The notes under the pieces are model-generated. The model made no database searches, had not been told where the DNA came from, and was given only the letters and a program-made list of their open reading frames with translations. From positions 682,001 through 746,000 of the forward strand of contig JADJWR010000001.1 of assembly GCA_016716275.1 (NCBI GenBank): 64,000 nucleotides of DNA. Reading direction: 5' to 3'. The stretch is from Burkholderiales bacterium (GTDB taxonomy: Bacteria; Pseudomonadota; Gammaproteobacteria; Burkholderiales; Burkholderiaceae_F). Both the position numbers and the translations under genes were made by a program. Of this stretch, positions 33,759 to 42,355 are shown in pieces. The first letter of the stretch is position 1. The number at the start of each line of letters is the position of its first letter.

Positions 33759-35834
33759 TCAGGGCACCGGCACGAACGGTGCCGGGAAGCCGGGCACCAC
33801 CACGCGTGCCGGGAAGGACATGCCGTAGTAGACGTTGGTCTGGGTGTTGTTGATGCGCAGGAACTGGCGGGCCAGCATCGGCAGGCCGTTCTCGCTGGGC
33901 ACCGTCAGCGAGCCCCAGCCGGCGGTGAAGCCGTTGGCGACGTTCGAGCGGGCCACCGAGCCGAAGGTGGCCGAGTCGCTGGCGGAGGTGTTGTTCACCC
34001 CCACCACCGTCACCTCGCCGCAGATCGACAGCGAGGTCGGCGTGCCCGGCGAGATCACGATGTCGTCGATCACCGTCGGCGTCTCCTCGCGGTCGTAGAA
34101 GGCCACTGCGTTCACCCCCAGCCGCGCGCAGATCTGCCAGGGCTGGCCGCCGTTGGCCGCATTGCCCAGCTCGGTGTTGTCGGCGGTGAAGTAGATGTTG
34201 CCGTCCGAGGTGGCGTTGCGCACGATGGTGTTCGGCGTGCCGTACTTGACCGCGGCGAAGTAGCGCCGGGTCGGGAACGAGACGACCACGTCGGTCTGCG
34301 CCCCCAGCGAGGCCTCGTTGTAGTACTCGGCGGCGATCTCCTGCGCGGCGATCGCATCGGACAGCGCGCGGGCCTGGCAGAACGGGCAGATCGGCAGATC
34401 CGGCAGGTACGGGGTGGACAGGTCCGGCAGGTCGTAGCGGGCGCCGACGATCGCCGGCGAGGCGCCGCGCAGCAGCGGATCGGCGGTGTTCGCGTTGGCC
34501 TGCGCCACGCTCAGCGGCACCGAGCGCTGGTCCCAGTACACCAGCCGGCCCGGCCCCGCCTCGCCGGCGGCATCGCGCGCCTCGATGGCCGCCGCCGCAC
34601 CCGAGTAGGCGACGATCCGGTTGACGTTGATGATCGACCAGTTGGCCATGATGCCGGTGGTCGGCGGCGCCATGTAGTCCGAGGCGTTCTCGTGGGTGAG
34701 CGCGGTGAGCACCGAGGCGGTGCACGGGGCCACCGCCTTGACGTGCTTGGTGGCGGTGTACAGCGCCCGCTGGTCGCTGCCGGGCGAACCCTGCACGATG
34801 TCGGCCATCGTCAGGATCTCGATGTAGCCCTCGCGCGTCTCGGCCACCCCGCCGGCGGCCGGCGTGCGGCTGGTGATGAAGGCACCGTTGACGTTGGCCG
34901 GCAGCGTGCACGACTTGTCGGCCGTGTCCAGCCGCGAGCGGCCATCCGATCCCTGCGCAATGCCGGCCGTCCACACGTCGCCGGGCGACAGGAACACCTG
35001 GAAGTCGTAGACGTCGTCGGAGTTCGACGCGCCCCGGAAACGCACCTTCAGCACCTTGCCGTTGACCGTGTCGGTGTTGACGATGCTCACCGCCGTGACG
35101 TTGCCCTCCTGCGTGCTGAAATACGGCACGTACTGGATGTGACCAATGCCCTTCGGGTTGAAGGCCAAGGCGCCGGTGGCGGCTTCGGCACCGAGCCACG
35201 AAACGATGTTCGAGGCAAAGACCGAATTGTTCTCGCTGCCGATGTACGAATTGTCGTTCCAGTTGCTGTCCATCACGACGAGTGCCTGGCCGGCTCCGAC
35301 TGTGTAAAGCCCGGCCAGGCCGTTACTGAATAACAATTCGACACCGCCGCCACTTCCCAGGACGCTGCCGCAGACGTTCTGCACAGTCCCGACACCGGTC
35401 GTGAGCGGGTTGCTGACCAGGCTCGTGCCAATGGCGCCTGAACAGTCAGGCGTGTACGTTCCCCCGACCAGGCTCATGAGCGACGAGTTCCAGTTCGTCC
35501 AGCCGCTGTTCTCCCCGATCAGAACGACCTTGCCGCCCCCGGTCAGATAGCTGGTCAACGCCGAGATCTCGGGCGCTGAAAGCGAATTGTCGAGTTCCTG
35601 GTCGATCCAGATGGCGTCATAGAGCATCAACTGAGCGAGACTCGAAAAGTCCGCCGTCGACGTCAACGTGTGTTGCCCGAGGAATGTCGCCGTGAAGCCT
35701 GACCATGACGAGCCGCCCAGTACGTTGGACGTGTATGAACCCTGCGGCGTCTGGTTGAGGATCGAAGCAGCCTGAGCCAGCGGTGTCGCGAGCATGCCGG
35801 CGATGGCGCTAGCGATTAGGGTCTTCTTGAGCAT
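33759..35834 (-). CDS. Large exported surface-type protein with a chimeric N-terminal domain
   Basis: The 691-residue precursor begins MLKKTLIASAIAGMLATPLAQAA, a clear Sec signal peptide. Residues about 24-215 look like an alpha/beta domain of GATase/ThuA-like character (LMLYDAIWIDQELDNSLS, KVVLIGENSGW, GQALVVMDSNWNDNSY). From about residue 221 the body changes: GIGHIQYVPYFSTQEGN, SIVNTDTVNGKVLKVRFRGA and FQVFLSPGDVWTAGI, a set I recognise from exported proteins of Rhodocyclales. Cysteines recur in pairs (CPFCQA). There is no PEP-CTERM or sorting tail. GGAGG at 35846-35842 precedes the ATG well. The N-terminal third is visibly lower in GC than the rest. The function is unknown. The 285 bases upstream, to 36119, hold no gene I can see. 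Confidence 0.8.
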   Translation of the reverse strand: MLKKTLIASAIAGMLATPLAQAASILNQTPQGSYTSNVLGGSSWSGFTATFLGQHTLTSTADFSSLAQLMLYDAIWIDQELDNSLSAPEISALTSYLTGGGKVVLIGENSGWTNWNSSLMSLVGGTYTPDCSGAIGTSLVSNPLTTGVGTVQNVCGSVLGSGGGVELLFSNGLAGLYTVGAGQALVVMDSNWNDNSYIGSENNSVFASNIVSWLGAEAATGALAFNPKGIGHIQYVPYFSTQEGNVTAVSIVNTDTVNGKVLKVRFRGASNSDDVYDFQVFLSPGDVWTAGIAQGSDGRSRLDTADKSCTLPANVNGAFITSRTPAAGGVAETREGYIEILTMADIVQGSPGSDQRALYTATKHVKAVAPCTASVLTALTHENASDYMAPPTTGIMANWSIINVNRIVAYSGAAAAIEARDAAGEAGPGRLVYWDQRSVPLSVAQANANTADPLLRGASPAIVGARYDLPDLSTPYLPDLPICPFCQARALSDAIAAQEIAAEYYNEASLGAQTDVVVSFPTRRYFAAVKYGTPNTIVRNATSDGNIYFTADNTELGNAANGGQPWQICARLGVNAVAFYDREETPTVIDDIVISPGTPTSLSICGEVTVVGVNNTSASDSATFGSVARSNVANGFTAGWGSLTVPSENGLPMLARQFLRINNTQTNVYYGMSFPARVVVPGFPAPFVPVP

Positions 35835-36119
35835 TCCGATTCCTCCGAGACGAACGATACGAACTGCAACAAAGGCAACAACTCATTACGCGAAACGCAT
35901 GGTAGTCCGCGAATGCGGGAGGCGGAGGAAACCAGTGCCGCTCGACGTCGGCTGTACGCAACAGACCGGAAGCATCCGCCGGGTGTTCGGCGAGGTCGGT
36001 GGCCCGGAGGTCGAGAATCGACCGTAACGCCCAGCGGCCGATTCGACGACTGTGTCAGGCGGCCCCGGCCGGCACCAGGAGGGCGCCATCCGGTAGTCGT
36101 CCGACGTTGTGCGAACAAA

Positions 36120-36195
36120 TGGTGGGTCGTGAAGGACTTGAACCTTCGACCAACGGATTAAAAGTCCGCTGCTCTACCGACTGAGCTAACGACCC
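36120..36195 (-). tRNA. tRNA-Lys (anticodon TTT)
   Basis: The minus strand gives a 76-nt cloverleaf. The acceptor stem GGGTCGT (36195-36189) pairs with ACGACCC, the D-arm is GCTCAGTCGGTAGAGC, the anticodon stem GGACT/AATCC carries loop TTTTA with anticodon TTT, and the T-arm reads GAAGGTTCAAGTCCTTC. CCA is encoded at 36122-36120. It has its own promoter at 36246-36274. Confidence 0.97.
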
Positions 36196-36245
36196 GTCCG
36201 GGATGTGCGGCCCCGACTTTCCGGCCGGCACGAGGAGGAGGGTGG

Positions 36246-36274
36246 ATTATCCCGATCGCTGCAGGGGCCGTCAA
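36246..36274 (-). promoter_or_regulatory. Sigma70 promoter for tRNA-Lys
   Basis: On the minus strand TTGACG (36274-36269) and GATAAT (36251-36246) match the -35 and -10 consensus at five of six positions each, with the optimal 17-bp spacer. The -10 box lies about 50 bases before the tRNA 5' end and just after the stop codon of the upstream gene. Confidence 0.75.
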
Positions 36275-36290
36275 ACCGACGGCGCGGGCT

Positions 36291-37412
36291 TCAGCCGCTT
36301 CGATCGACGCGCCACTGCTGGTACTTGAGCGCCGCCACTGCGCCGGCGACGATCGAGGCAACGGCCAGCAGCGAGCCGACGGCCAGCGTCGAGATGCCGG
36401 TCAGTCCCTGGCCGACGGTGCAGCCGAGCGCGGTGACACCGCCGAAGCCCATCAGCACGGCGCCGACGATGTGGTTGGCGGTGTCCTCGGTGTCGCGGAA
36501 GCCTTCCCAGCGGAACTCGCCGGTCGCCAGCGCAACGACGGCCGCGCCCGCGATGATGCCGAACACTCCCGCCACGCCGAGCGTCAGCACGTTGCTGCGG
36601 TCGCTGAAGAACATCAGCCAGTCCAGTGTGTGGGCGATCGGTGCGACGTAGGTGAGCGACTCCATCCGCCCCGAGTAGGTGCCGACGAATGCTTCCTCGA
36701 GCGTGCGCGGGTGCTCGAGCAGGTGGCCGACGTGGCCCGAGACGTACCAGACGCCGACGATGACGCCGCCGACGGCGAGCCCGGTCAGCACGTTGCCGGC
36801 GTTGCGGAACTCGCGCGAGGCCAGCGCCAGGACGGCGAGCAGCCCGCCGATCGCCAGCCCGGCGCCGAGGTGCCAGGCGGCCAGCGACGTGCCGCTGGCA
36901 CGGGCGAGCAGCGCCGGCAGGTCCTGCCGGCCGGCGAGCGAGACCTGCAGCGGTTCGATCACGCCGACCCGCACCACGGCCAGCGCGCCGCGCAGGGCGA
37001 CGTAGGCGGTGAGGCCGAGCACCAGGAACACCACCAGCGCCTTGAGGCTGCCGGCGCCGACACGCACCAGCGTGCGGCTGCTGCAGCCGCCGGCCAGCAC
37101 CATGCCGAAGCCGAACAGGCAGCCGCCGAGCAGGTAGGAGGCGACCAGCAGCTGCGGCCCGGTGTGGAACGAGTCGGCCATGTCGATCAGGCCGGCGGCG
37201 GCGAGCGACTGCGTGCCGAGGATCGCCACGGCGATCGCCAGCAGCCATTGCCTGAGGCGCGTCGAGTCGCCGAAGTTGACGAGGTCGGCCAGCGCGCCCA
37301 TCGTGCAGAAGCCCGAGCGCTGGGCCACCGCGCCGAAGACGAAGGCGAGCGCGAAGGTCGACCACAGCACGGTCGAGCGGATGCCGGCCAGGTCTGCTTC
37401 GGTGATGGGCAT
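36291..37412 (-). CDS. YeeE/YedE-family transporter (sulfur-compound uptake type)
   Basis: The 373-residue membrane protein has about nine or ten hydrophobic helices. Three conserved cysteine motifs are visible: FGAVAQRSGFCTMGALADL (residues 26-44), FGMVLAGGCSSRTLVRVGAGSLK, and VTALGCTVGQGLTGIS near the C-terminus. These cysteines match those that relay thiosulfate in TsuA/YeeE proteins, so uptake of thiosulfate or a related sulfur species is likely. No tusA or yeeD gene lies next to it, unlike many loci. It lies upstream of tRNA-Lys on the same strand. Confidence 0.88.
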   Translation of the reverse strand: MPITEADLAGIRSTVLWSTFALAFVFGAVAQRSGFCTMGALADLVNFGDSTRLRQWLLAIAVAILGTQSLAAAGLIDMADSFHTGPQLLVASYLLGGCLFGFGMVLAGGCSSRTLVRVGAGSLKALVVFLVLGLTAYVALRGALAVVRVGVIEPLQVSLAGRQDLPALLARASGTSLAAWHLGAGLAIGGLLAVLALASREFRNAGNVLTGLAVGGVIVGVWYVSGHVGHLLEHPRTLEEAFVGTYSGRMESLTYVAPIAHTLDWLMFFSDRSNVLTLGVAGVFGIIAGAAVVALATGEFRWEGFRDTEDTANHIVGAVLMGFGGVTALGCTVGQGLTGISTLAVGSLLAVASIVAGAVAALKYQQWRVDRSG

Positions 37413-37509
37413 CGACGGGTCGGGCGCTGCCGCGACCCGGGCGGCCGCGGCAGCGCAGTCATCCTAAACGGAAGCCGGCCTCAGGCGGGCTCGCCGGCCC
37501 GCCGGCGGG

Positions 37510-38316
37510 CTACTTGCGGCCGAGCACCTTCAGGCGTTCGCCGGCGACCTTGGCGGCTTCGGTGTCGGGATGTTCGGCGATGATCTTCTGCAGCGCCGTG
37601 CGGGCGCGCGCCGTGTCCTTCAGCTCGATCTGGCTGGCAGCGATGTTCAGCAGCGCGTCGGGAACACGCGGCGAGTCGGGGTAGCGGTCGACCACCGCCT
37701 GCTGCGCGGCGACCGCCCCCCGGTAGTCCTTCAGGCTGTACAGCGAGTTGCCGAGCCAGTAGCTGGCTGCCGGCGCGTAGGCCGACTTCGGCCAGCGGGC
37801 GAGGAAGGTCTGCAGGCTGCCCGCCGCGCTGCGGTAGTCGCCGCCGCGAAACTGCTCGAGCGCCGCGTCGTAGGCCGCCTGCTCCGCCCGGTCGACGGTG
37901 GCCGGCTTGCCGTCGACGGTGGTGGCAACCGGCTCGAAGCTCTTCAGTCGAGAGTCGAGATCGCCATACAGGTCGCGGTTGCGCTTCTGCAGGGTGGTGA
38001 TCTCGTTGGTCAGCGTCTCGACCTGGCCGCGCAGCGTGGCGATCTCCCGCCGCTGCGCATCGACGGTGTTGGCGAACTCCAGCTGCGCCCGATTGGCGGC
38101 CTCCAGCCGCTCGAGGCGCGCCGCCAGTTCGACGTCCTTTTCGCGCAGCCGGTTCTCCATCTCGGCCACCTTGGCGCGCAGGTCGAGGATCGCCTTGCGT
38201 GCCTCGTCGTCGCCGAACAGCGCGTACGCCGGCGCGCTCAGCGCGCCGCAGACGAGCAGCGCAGCGCCCAGCCGTGTCGTGGTCGTGGCGACCGCCCGGT
38301 ACCGATCAGCGATCAC
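37510..38316 (-). CDS. cpoB: Cell-division coordinator CpoB (YbgF)
   Basis: The 268-residue periplasmic protein has a signal peptide (to about ...LSAPAYA) and a coiled-coil segment (residues 40-110, IREKD/LEAANRAQLEF type heptads) that trimerises. Three TPRs follow (from about AYDAALEQFRGGDYRSAAGS). It links PBP1B and Tol activity during septation. The start is the GTG at 38314-38316. It is the last gene of the Tol-Pal operon, 10 bases after pal, as in most proteobacteria. Confidence 0.92.
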   Translation of the reverse strand: MIADRYRAVATTTTRLGAALLVCGALSAPAYALFGDDEARKAILDLRAKVAEMENRLREKDVELAARLERLEAANRAQLEFANTVDAQRREIATLRGQVETLTNEITTLQKRNRDLYGDLDSRLKSFEPVATTVDGKPATVDRAEQAAYDAALEQFRGGDYRSAAGSLQTFLARWPKSAYAPAASYWLGNSLYSLKDYRGAVAAQQAVVDRYPDSPRVPDALLNIAASQIELKDTARARTALQKIIAEHPDTEAAKVAGERLKVLGRK

Positions 38317-38326
38317 GGCTTGTCGG

Positions 38327-38887
38327 CTACTTGTAGTTGAGGTCGGCGCGGCGGTTCTCGGCCCAGGCCGCCTCGTCGCTTCCGGTGGCGCGCGGCTTCT
38401 CCTCGCCGAAACTCACCGACTCCATCTGCGACTCGGGCACACCGAGCAGGCGCAGCCGGCTCTTCACCGCGTCGGCGCGCTTCTGGCCGAGCGCCAGGTT
38501 GTACTCGCGGCTGCCGCGCTCGTCGGCATGGCCTTCGATCGTCACCCGCCGGCTGGGGTTGGCGACCAGGAACTTGCCGTGCGCTTCGACCGTGCCCTGG
38601 TATTCGCCCTTGACGACGAAGCTGTCGAAGTCGAAAAAGATGCTGCGCTTGGCGAGCGGGCTGGCCGGGTCGTTGAGCGGATCGATGCCGGTCGACGTGC
38701 CCGCATCGACGCGGGCCACCGCGCGCGGGTCGGCGGTGCCGGCGCCGGGTTGGCCGCCCGCCGCACCGCCGCTGGCGTCGGTGACCGGCGCGGGCGGCTG
38801 CTCTTCCAGCGGCGTGCTGGCACAGGCCGCGAGCAGCAGGGCCGCGGCGGCACAGGCGGCCAGTCGCATCAGGCGGTTCGGTGTCAT
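38327..38887 (-). CDS. pal: Peptidoglycan-associated lipoprotein Pal
   Basis: The 186-residue lipoprotein has lipobox LLAACAS near residue 22, a low-complexity linker (GGAAGGQPGAG), and an OmpA-like C-terminal domain. That domain carries IFFDFDSFVVKGEYQGTVEAH and VTIEGHADERGSREYNLALGQKRA, whose aspartate and arginine bind diaminopimelate of peptidoglycan. It anchors the outer membrane to the wall and binds TolB. It lies 15 bases after tolB. Confidence 0.96.
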   Translation of the reverse strand: MTPNRLMRLAACAAAALLLAACASTPLEEQPPAPVTDASGGAAGGQPGAGTADPRAVARVDAGTSTGIDPLNDPASPLAKRSIFFDFDSFVVKGEYQGTVEAHGKFLVANPSRRVTIEGHADERGSREYNLALGQKRADAVKSRLRLLGVPESQMESVSFGEEKPRATGSDEAAWAENRRADLNYK

Positions 38888-38902
38888 GACTTCCCTCCGT
38901 GG

Positions 38903-40180
38903 TTACTTGATGAACGGACCCCAGGTCGGTTCCCTGACGTCGCCCTTCAGATCGGGCAGATTGGCGCGCGCCTGGCCGTCGACCGACACCCAGGCGAGGA
39001 TGCCGCGGCGGCCGACCTCGGTCGCGTACAGCAGCATGCGCCCGTTCGGCGCGAAGCTGGGTGATTCGTCCAGTGACGTCCTGGTGAGCGCCATCTCCTG
39101 GTTGGTGGCCAGATCGAGCGTGTGCACCTGGTAGCGGCCGCCGCGGCGGCCGACGTAGGCGAGCAGCCGCCCGTCCGGGCTGATCCGCGGGCTGACGTTG
39201 TAGTCGCCGCTGAAGGTGACGCGGGCGACGTTGGCTCCGTCGGCGCTCATCCGGTAGATCTGCGGTCCGCCGCCGCGATCGGAGGTGAAGTAGATGAAGC
39301 GGCCGTCGGGCGAGTAGACCGGCTCAGTGTCGATGCCGGCCGAGCGGGTCAGCCGCTGCAGGTTGGAGCCGTCGGCGTTGATCGAATAGATCTGCGACAG
39401 CCCGTCGCGGGTCAGCACCACCGCCAGCCGCTTGCCGTCCGGCGCCCACGCCGGTGCCGAGTTGCTGCCGAGGAAGTTGGCGACCACCCGCCGCTGGCCG
39501 GTGGTGACGGTGTGCGCGTAGACCACCGGCTTGCCGATCTCGAACGACACGTAGGCGAGCCGGTCGCCGTCGGCCGACCAGGCCGGCGACATGATCGGCT
39601 CGCGCGAGCGCAGCGCCGGCTGCGCATTGGCGCCGTCGGAGTCGGCGATCTGCAGTTCGAAGCTCGCCTTGCCGAGCTGCACGACGTAGGCGATGCGGGT
39701 GGCGAACACGCCGCGCTCGCCGGTCAGCTTCTCGAAGATGCGGTCGGCGATGCGGTGGGCGTTCAGCCGCAGTTCGGCGGCCGTCGAGACGTACGACAGC
39801 GCGTCGAGCTGCGAGTGCTTGACGGTGTCGTAGAGGCGGAAGCGCAGGTCGAAGCGGCCGTCGGCCAGCCGGGCGATCGAGCCGACCACCAGCGCGTCGG
39901 CGCCTTTGCCCTTGAACTCGGGCAGGCTCACGGCGGCCGTGTCCGGCAGCGGCGTGGGGCCGGCCTCGATCAGCCGGAAGCGGCCCGAGCGCTGCAGGTC
40001 GGCGCGGATGATCTCGTCGACCGGCTGCGGAATCTCGCCGTCGCGCCGGAAGCTGGCGACCGAGATCGGGAACTGGTTGGAGCCGACCCCGGTGATCTCG
40101 ACCCGCAGCTGTGCGGTTGCCGGCGCCAGGACGAGCAACGCTGCCAGCAGGGCGAACGCGTGGGCGAGAATTCTTTGCAT
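38903..40180 (-). CDS. tolB: Tol-Pal translocation protein TolB
   Basis: The 425-residue periplasmic protein has a signal peptide (MQRILAHAFALL ... ATAQ), an N-terminal alpha/beta domain, and a C-terminal six-bladed propeller with repeated WD40-like PD40 strands: SPAWSADGDRLAYVSFE, APAWAPDGKRLAVVLT, PVYSPDGRFIYFTSDRGG and SPRISPDGRLLAYVG. It cycles between TolA and Pal. The ATG at 40178-40180 is the only start that gives a signal peptide, and no Shine-Dalgarno sequence lies before it. See the TATAAT immediately upstream. Confidence 0.96.
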   Translation of the reverse strand: MQRILAHAFALLAALLVLAPATAQLRVEITGVGSNQFPISVASFRRDGEIPQPVDEIIRADLQRSGRFRLIEAGPTPLPDTAAVSLPEFKGKGADALVVGSIARLADGRFDLRFRLYDTVKHSQLDALSYVSTAAELRLNAHRIADRIFEKLTGERGVFATRIAYVVQLGKASFELQIADSDGANAQPALRSREPIMSPAWSADGDRLAYVSFEIGKPVVYAHTVTTGQRRVVANFLGSNSAPAWAPDGKRLAVVLTRDGLSQIYSINADGSNLQRLTRSAGIDTEPVYSPDGRFIYFTSDRGGGPQIYRMSADGANVARVTFSGDYNVSPRISPDGRLLAYVGRRGGRYQVHTLDLATNQEMALTRTSLDESPSFAPNGRMLLYATEVGRRGILAWVSVDGQARANLPDLKGDVREPTWGPFIK

Positions 40181-40189
40181 CGGCGGCGA

Positions 40190-40195
40190 ATTATA
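40190..40195 (-). promoter_or_regulatory. Perfect -10 box directly before tolB
   Basis: On the minus strand TATAAT (40195-40190) is followed by only nine bases, TCGCCGCCG, before the tolB ATG. A start site six or seven bases after the box would leave a 2-3 base leader, that is a nearly leaderless message. The -35 region (CTCGGC at 17-bp spacing) is poor. The box lies in the 132-base tolA-tolB gap. Confidence 0.4.
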
Positions 40196-40312
40196 GGAAG
40201 AGGCGGCGCCGCGCCGAGGCGAGGAAGGCCGTACGCGTCTGTAACAGTCGGTTAGCAACGGATCGCGCGGCCGTGCAGTTGACCGCATCGCCGCCAGCGG
40301 CGGTCGGCCTGC

Positions 40313-41224
40313 CTACTGCGCATCGACGGGACGAAAACGGATGATCACGGTGCGCTCGACGGTGCCGTCGCGCTTGCGCGGGAACGGGTCGGTGCGGCGG
40401 ATCGCCCGTTCGACCGCCTCGTCGTAGCCCGGCAGGCCGCTCGACTTCAGCTTCTTCACCGCGAGGATCTCGCCGGTCGGCAGCAGGTCGACCTGGAACT
40501 CGGCGTGGATGCTCGCCGGCGTGTTCTCCGGCACGGCGAAGATGATTCGCGGCCGGATCAGCGCGTTGAGCTGGCCGGCGTAGGTCGCGTCGCCGCCTCC
40601 TGTCCCGGCCGCTGCGGTTCCGCCCGGTCGGCCTCCGGGGCTGCCCGCCGAACTGCCGCCGGCGCTGCCGCCCGCTCCGGCCTGCGCCAGCATGCGCGCC
40701 TCTTCGGCCTTGCGCACCGCCTCGCGACGCTCTTCCTCGCGCCTGCGCTCGGCGGCCTGCGCCATCGCCTCGGCCTGCTTCTTGCGCTCGGCCTCGAGCT
40801 GCTTCTTCTCCGCCTCGCGGCGCCTCGTCTCCGCCTCGGCGCGCAGCCGTTCGGCCTCGATGCGACGCTTCTCGGCCTCGATCCTCTTCGGGTCCGGCGG
40901 CTCGACCTTGGGCGGCGGCTTCTTCTCCTGCTTGACGACGATGTCCGCGTCGGGTTTCTCCGGCTCGGGCTCGGCTTTCGGCGGCGTGGGCGGCGGCGGC
41001 GGGGCGATGACCACCGGTTCCGGCGCTGCGGCCGGGCCGGCCGACGGCGCGCCGCCCCACAGTTCGACCACCACCGCGCCGGCAGGCTCGACGTTCCACT
41101 GCACCGAGATCCACAGCGCAGCGACCAGCAGCGTGTGCATGGCCAGCGCCAGCAGGAACGCCGCCGGCGTGTTCTGCTCGGAGCGTGGCTGCTGCGGGCG
41201 CTGTTCGGCGACGACGGCGGCCAT
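40313..41224 (-). CDS. tolA: Cell-envelope protein TolA
   Basis: The 303-residue protein has an N-terminal TM helix (FLLALAMHTLLVAALWISV, about residues 22-40), a proline-rich segment (PPPPPTPPKAEPEPEKP), and a long charged alpha-helical domain II (EAEKRRIEAERLRAEAETRR ... AVRKAEEARML). A short glycine/serine-rich linker follows, then a C-terminal TonB/TolA_C domain ending with ERTVIIRFRPVDAQ. It couples TolQR energy to TolB-Pal. The helical domain is much shorter than in E. coli TolA. It follows tolR by 8 bases. Confidence 0.93.
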   Translation of the reverse strand: MAAVVAEQRPQQPRSEQNTPAAFLLALAMHTLLVAALWISVQWNVEPAGAVVVELWGGAPSAGPAAAPEPVVIAPPPPPTPPKAEPEPEKPDADIVVKQEKKPPPKVEPPDPKRIEAEKRRIEAERLRAEAETRRREAEKKQLEAERKKQAEAMAQAAERRREEERREAVRKAEEARMLAQAGAGGSAGGSSAGSPGGRPGGTAAAGTGGGDATYAGQLNALIRPRIIFAVPENTPASIHAEFQVDLLPTGEILAVKKLKSSGLPGYDEAVERAIRRTDPFPRKRDGTVERTVIIRFRPVDAQ

Positions 41225-41232
41225 CGCGGTTG

Positions 41233-41673
41233 CTACTTCTTCTCCGGCAGCACGGCCAGGCCGACGCGCGCGACGTTTTCCTTCTGCAGGGCGCTCATCA
41301 CCTTCATCACCTGCTCGTAACGCACGTCCTTGTCGGCAGAGATCACCACCGGGGCCTTCAGCGCCGGGTCGGGCTGCGCCTGCTGCCGCTGCCGTATTGC
41401 CGCCACCGCGCCGGGCAGGTCGGCGGCGAGTTCCTTGGCTCCCTCGCGCAGCGAGACGCGCCCGTCGACCCGCACCACGATCTCCAGCGGCCGGTCGGGT
41501 GCGCGCGACGACTTGCCTACCGACGGCAGGTTGACCAGGCTGGGGTTCACGAACGGCGCGGCGACCATCAGGATCACCACCAGCACCAGCATTACGTCGA
41601 TGTACGGCACGACGTTGATGTCGGCCATCATCCGGCGGCGGCTGCCGGCGACGCGGCGGGCGAGCAGTGCCAT
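41233..41673 (-). CDS. tolR: Tol-Pal proton-motor subunit TolR
   Basis: The 146-residue ExbD/TolR protein has DINVVPYIDVMLVLVVILMVAAPF, with the membrane aspartate (D in YIDVML) that carries protons with TolQ, and a periplasmic domain with VVISADKDVRYEQVMKVMSAL. The ATG (41671-41673) shares one base with the tolQ stop (TGATG). Confidence 0.95.
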   Translation of the reverse strand: MALLARRVAGSRRRMMADINVVPYIDVMLVLVVILMVAAPFVNPSLVNLPSVGKSSRAPDRPLEIVVRVDGRVSLREGAKELAADLPGAVAAIRQRQQAQPDPALKAPVVISADKDVRYEQVMKVMSALQKENVARVGLAVLPEKK

Positions 41674-42347
41674 CAGCGCTGCCGCTGCAGGATGTTCGAG
41701 AACTCCTCGATGAAGGTCTCGAAGCGGGTGGCAAGTCGGTCGATGTCGTGCGCGAAACGGTTGTAGCCGACCACTGCCGGGATGGCCGCGAACAGCCCGA
41801 TCGCGGTGGCGATCAGCGCCTCGGCGATGCCCGGCGCGACCGAGGCCAGCGTCGCCTGCTCGAGGCTGGAAAGCCCCGTGAAGGCGTGCATGATCCCCCA
41901 CACGGTGCCGAACAGGCCCACGTAGGGGCTGACCGAGCCGACCGAGGCGAGGAACTGCAGCCGCCGCTCGAGCGCGTCCATCTCGCGCTGGTAGGCGGCG
42001 CGCATCGCCCGCCGGGCGCCGTCGAGGATCGCCTGCCCGCTTTCGCCCTCGCGGCCGCGCAGCTTGAGGAACTCGCTCATGCCGGCCTCGAAGATGCGCT
42101 CCAGCGCGCCGGTCCTGTGGCGCCGGTTGGTCGCCTTTTCGTACAGCTTGCCGAGTTCGGCGCCGCCCCAGAACTCGCGCTCGAAGCGCTCGGTCTCCTG
42201 GCGGGTGGCGCGGATCGCGAAGCCCTTGCCGAAGATCACCGTCCAGGAGGCGAGCGACAGCACGACGAGCAGCAGCATCACCGCCTGCACGACCAGCGTG
42301 GCCTTGGTGATCAGTACGAGGATCGACAGGTCGGCGGAGGGGGTCAT
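41673..42347 (-). CDS. tolQ: Tol-Pal proton-motor subunit TolQ
   Basis: The 224-residue inner-membrane protein has TM1 in ATLVVQAVMLLLVVLSLASW. The ExbB/TolQ core follows: SVSPYVGLFGTVWGIMHAFTGL and PGIAEALIATAIGLFAAIPAVVGYN, with the conserved threonine of the proton path. It begins 8 bases after ybgC and ends overlapping tolR. Confidence 0.96.
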   Translation of the reverse strand: MTPSADLSILVLITKATLVVQAVMLLLVVLSLASWTVIFGKGFAIRATRQETERFEREFWGGAELGKLYEKATNRRHRTGALERIFEAGMSEFLKLRGREGESGQAILDGARRAMRAAYQREMDALERRLQFLASVGSVSPYVGLFGTVWGIMHAFTGLSSLEQATLASVAPGIAEALIATAIGLFAAIPAVVGYNRFAHDIDRLATRFETFIEEFSNILQRQR

Positions 42348-42355
42348 CGGAACGG

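Noticed and set aside
33015..35333. A 772-residue open frame on the plus strand, antisense to the exported-protein and GT genes
   Set aside because: It is rich in Arg, Gly, His and Val with no motif, and lies opposite two genes with clear protein features, a signal peptide and a terminator. It is a high-GC shadow frame.
37470..37509. GC-rich inverted repeat after cpoB as terminator
   Set aside because: A GGCGGG/CCCGCC stem exists but no T-run follows, and such repeats are frequent in this high-GC sequence.
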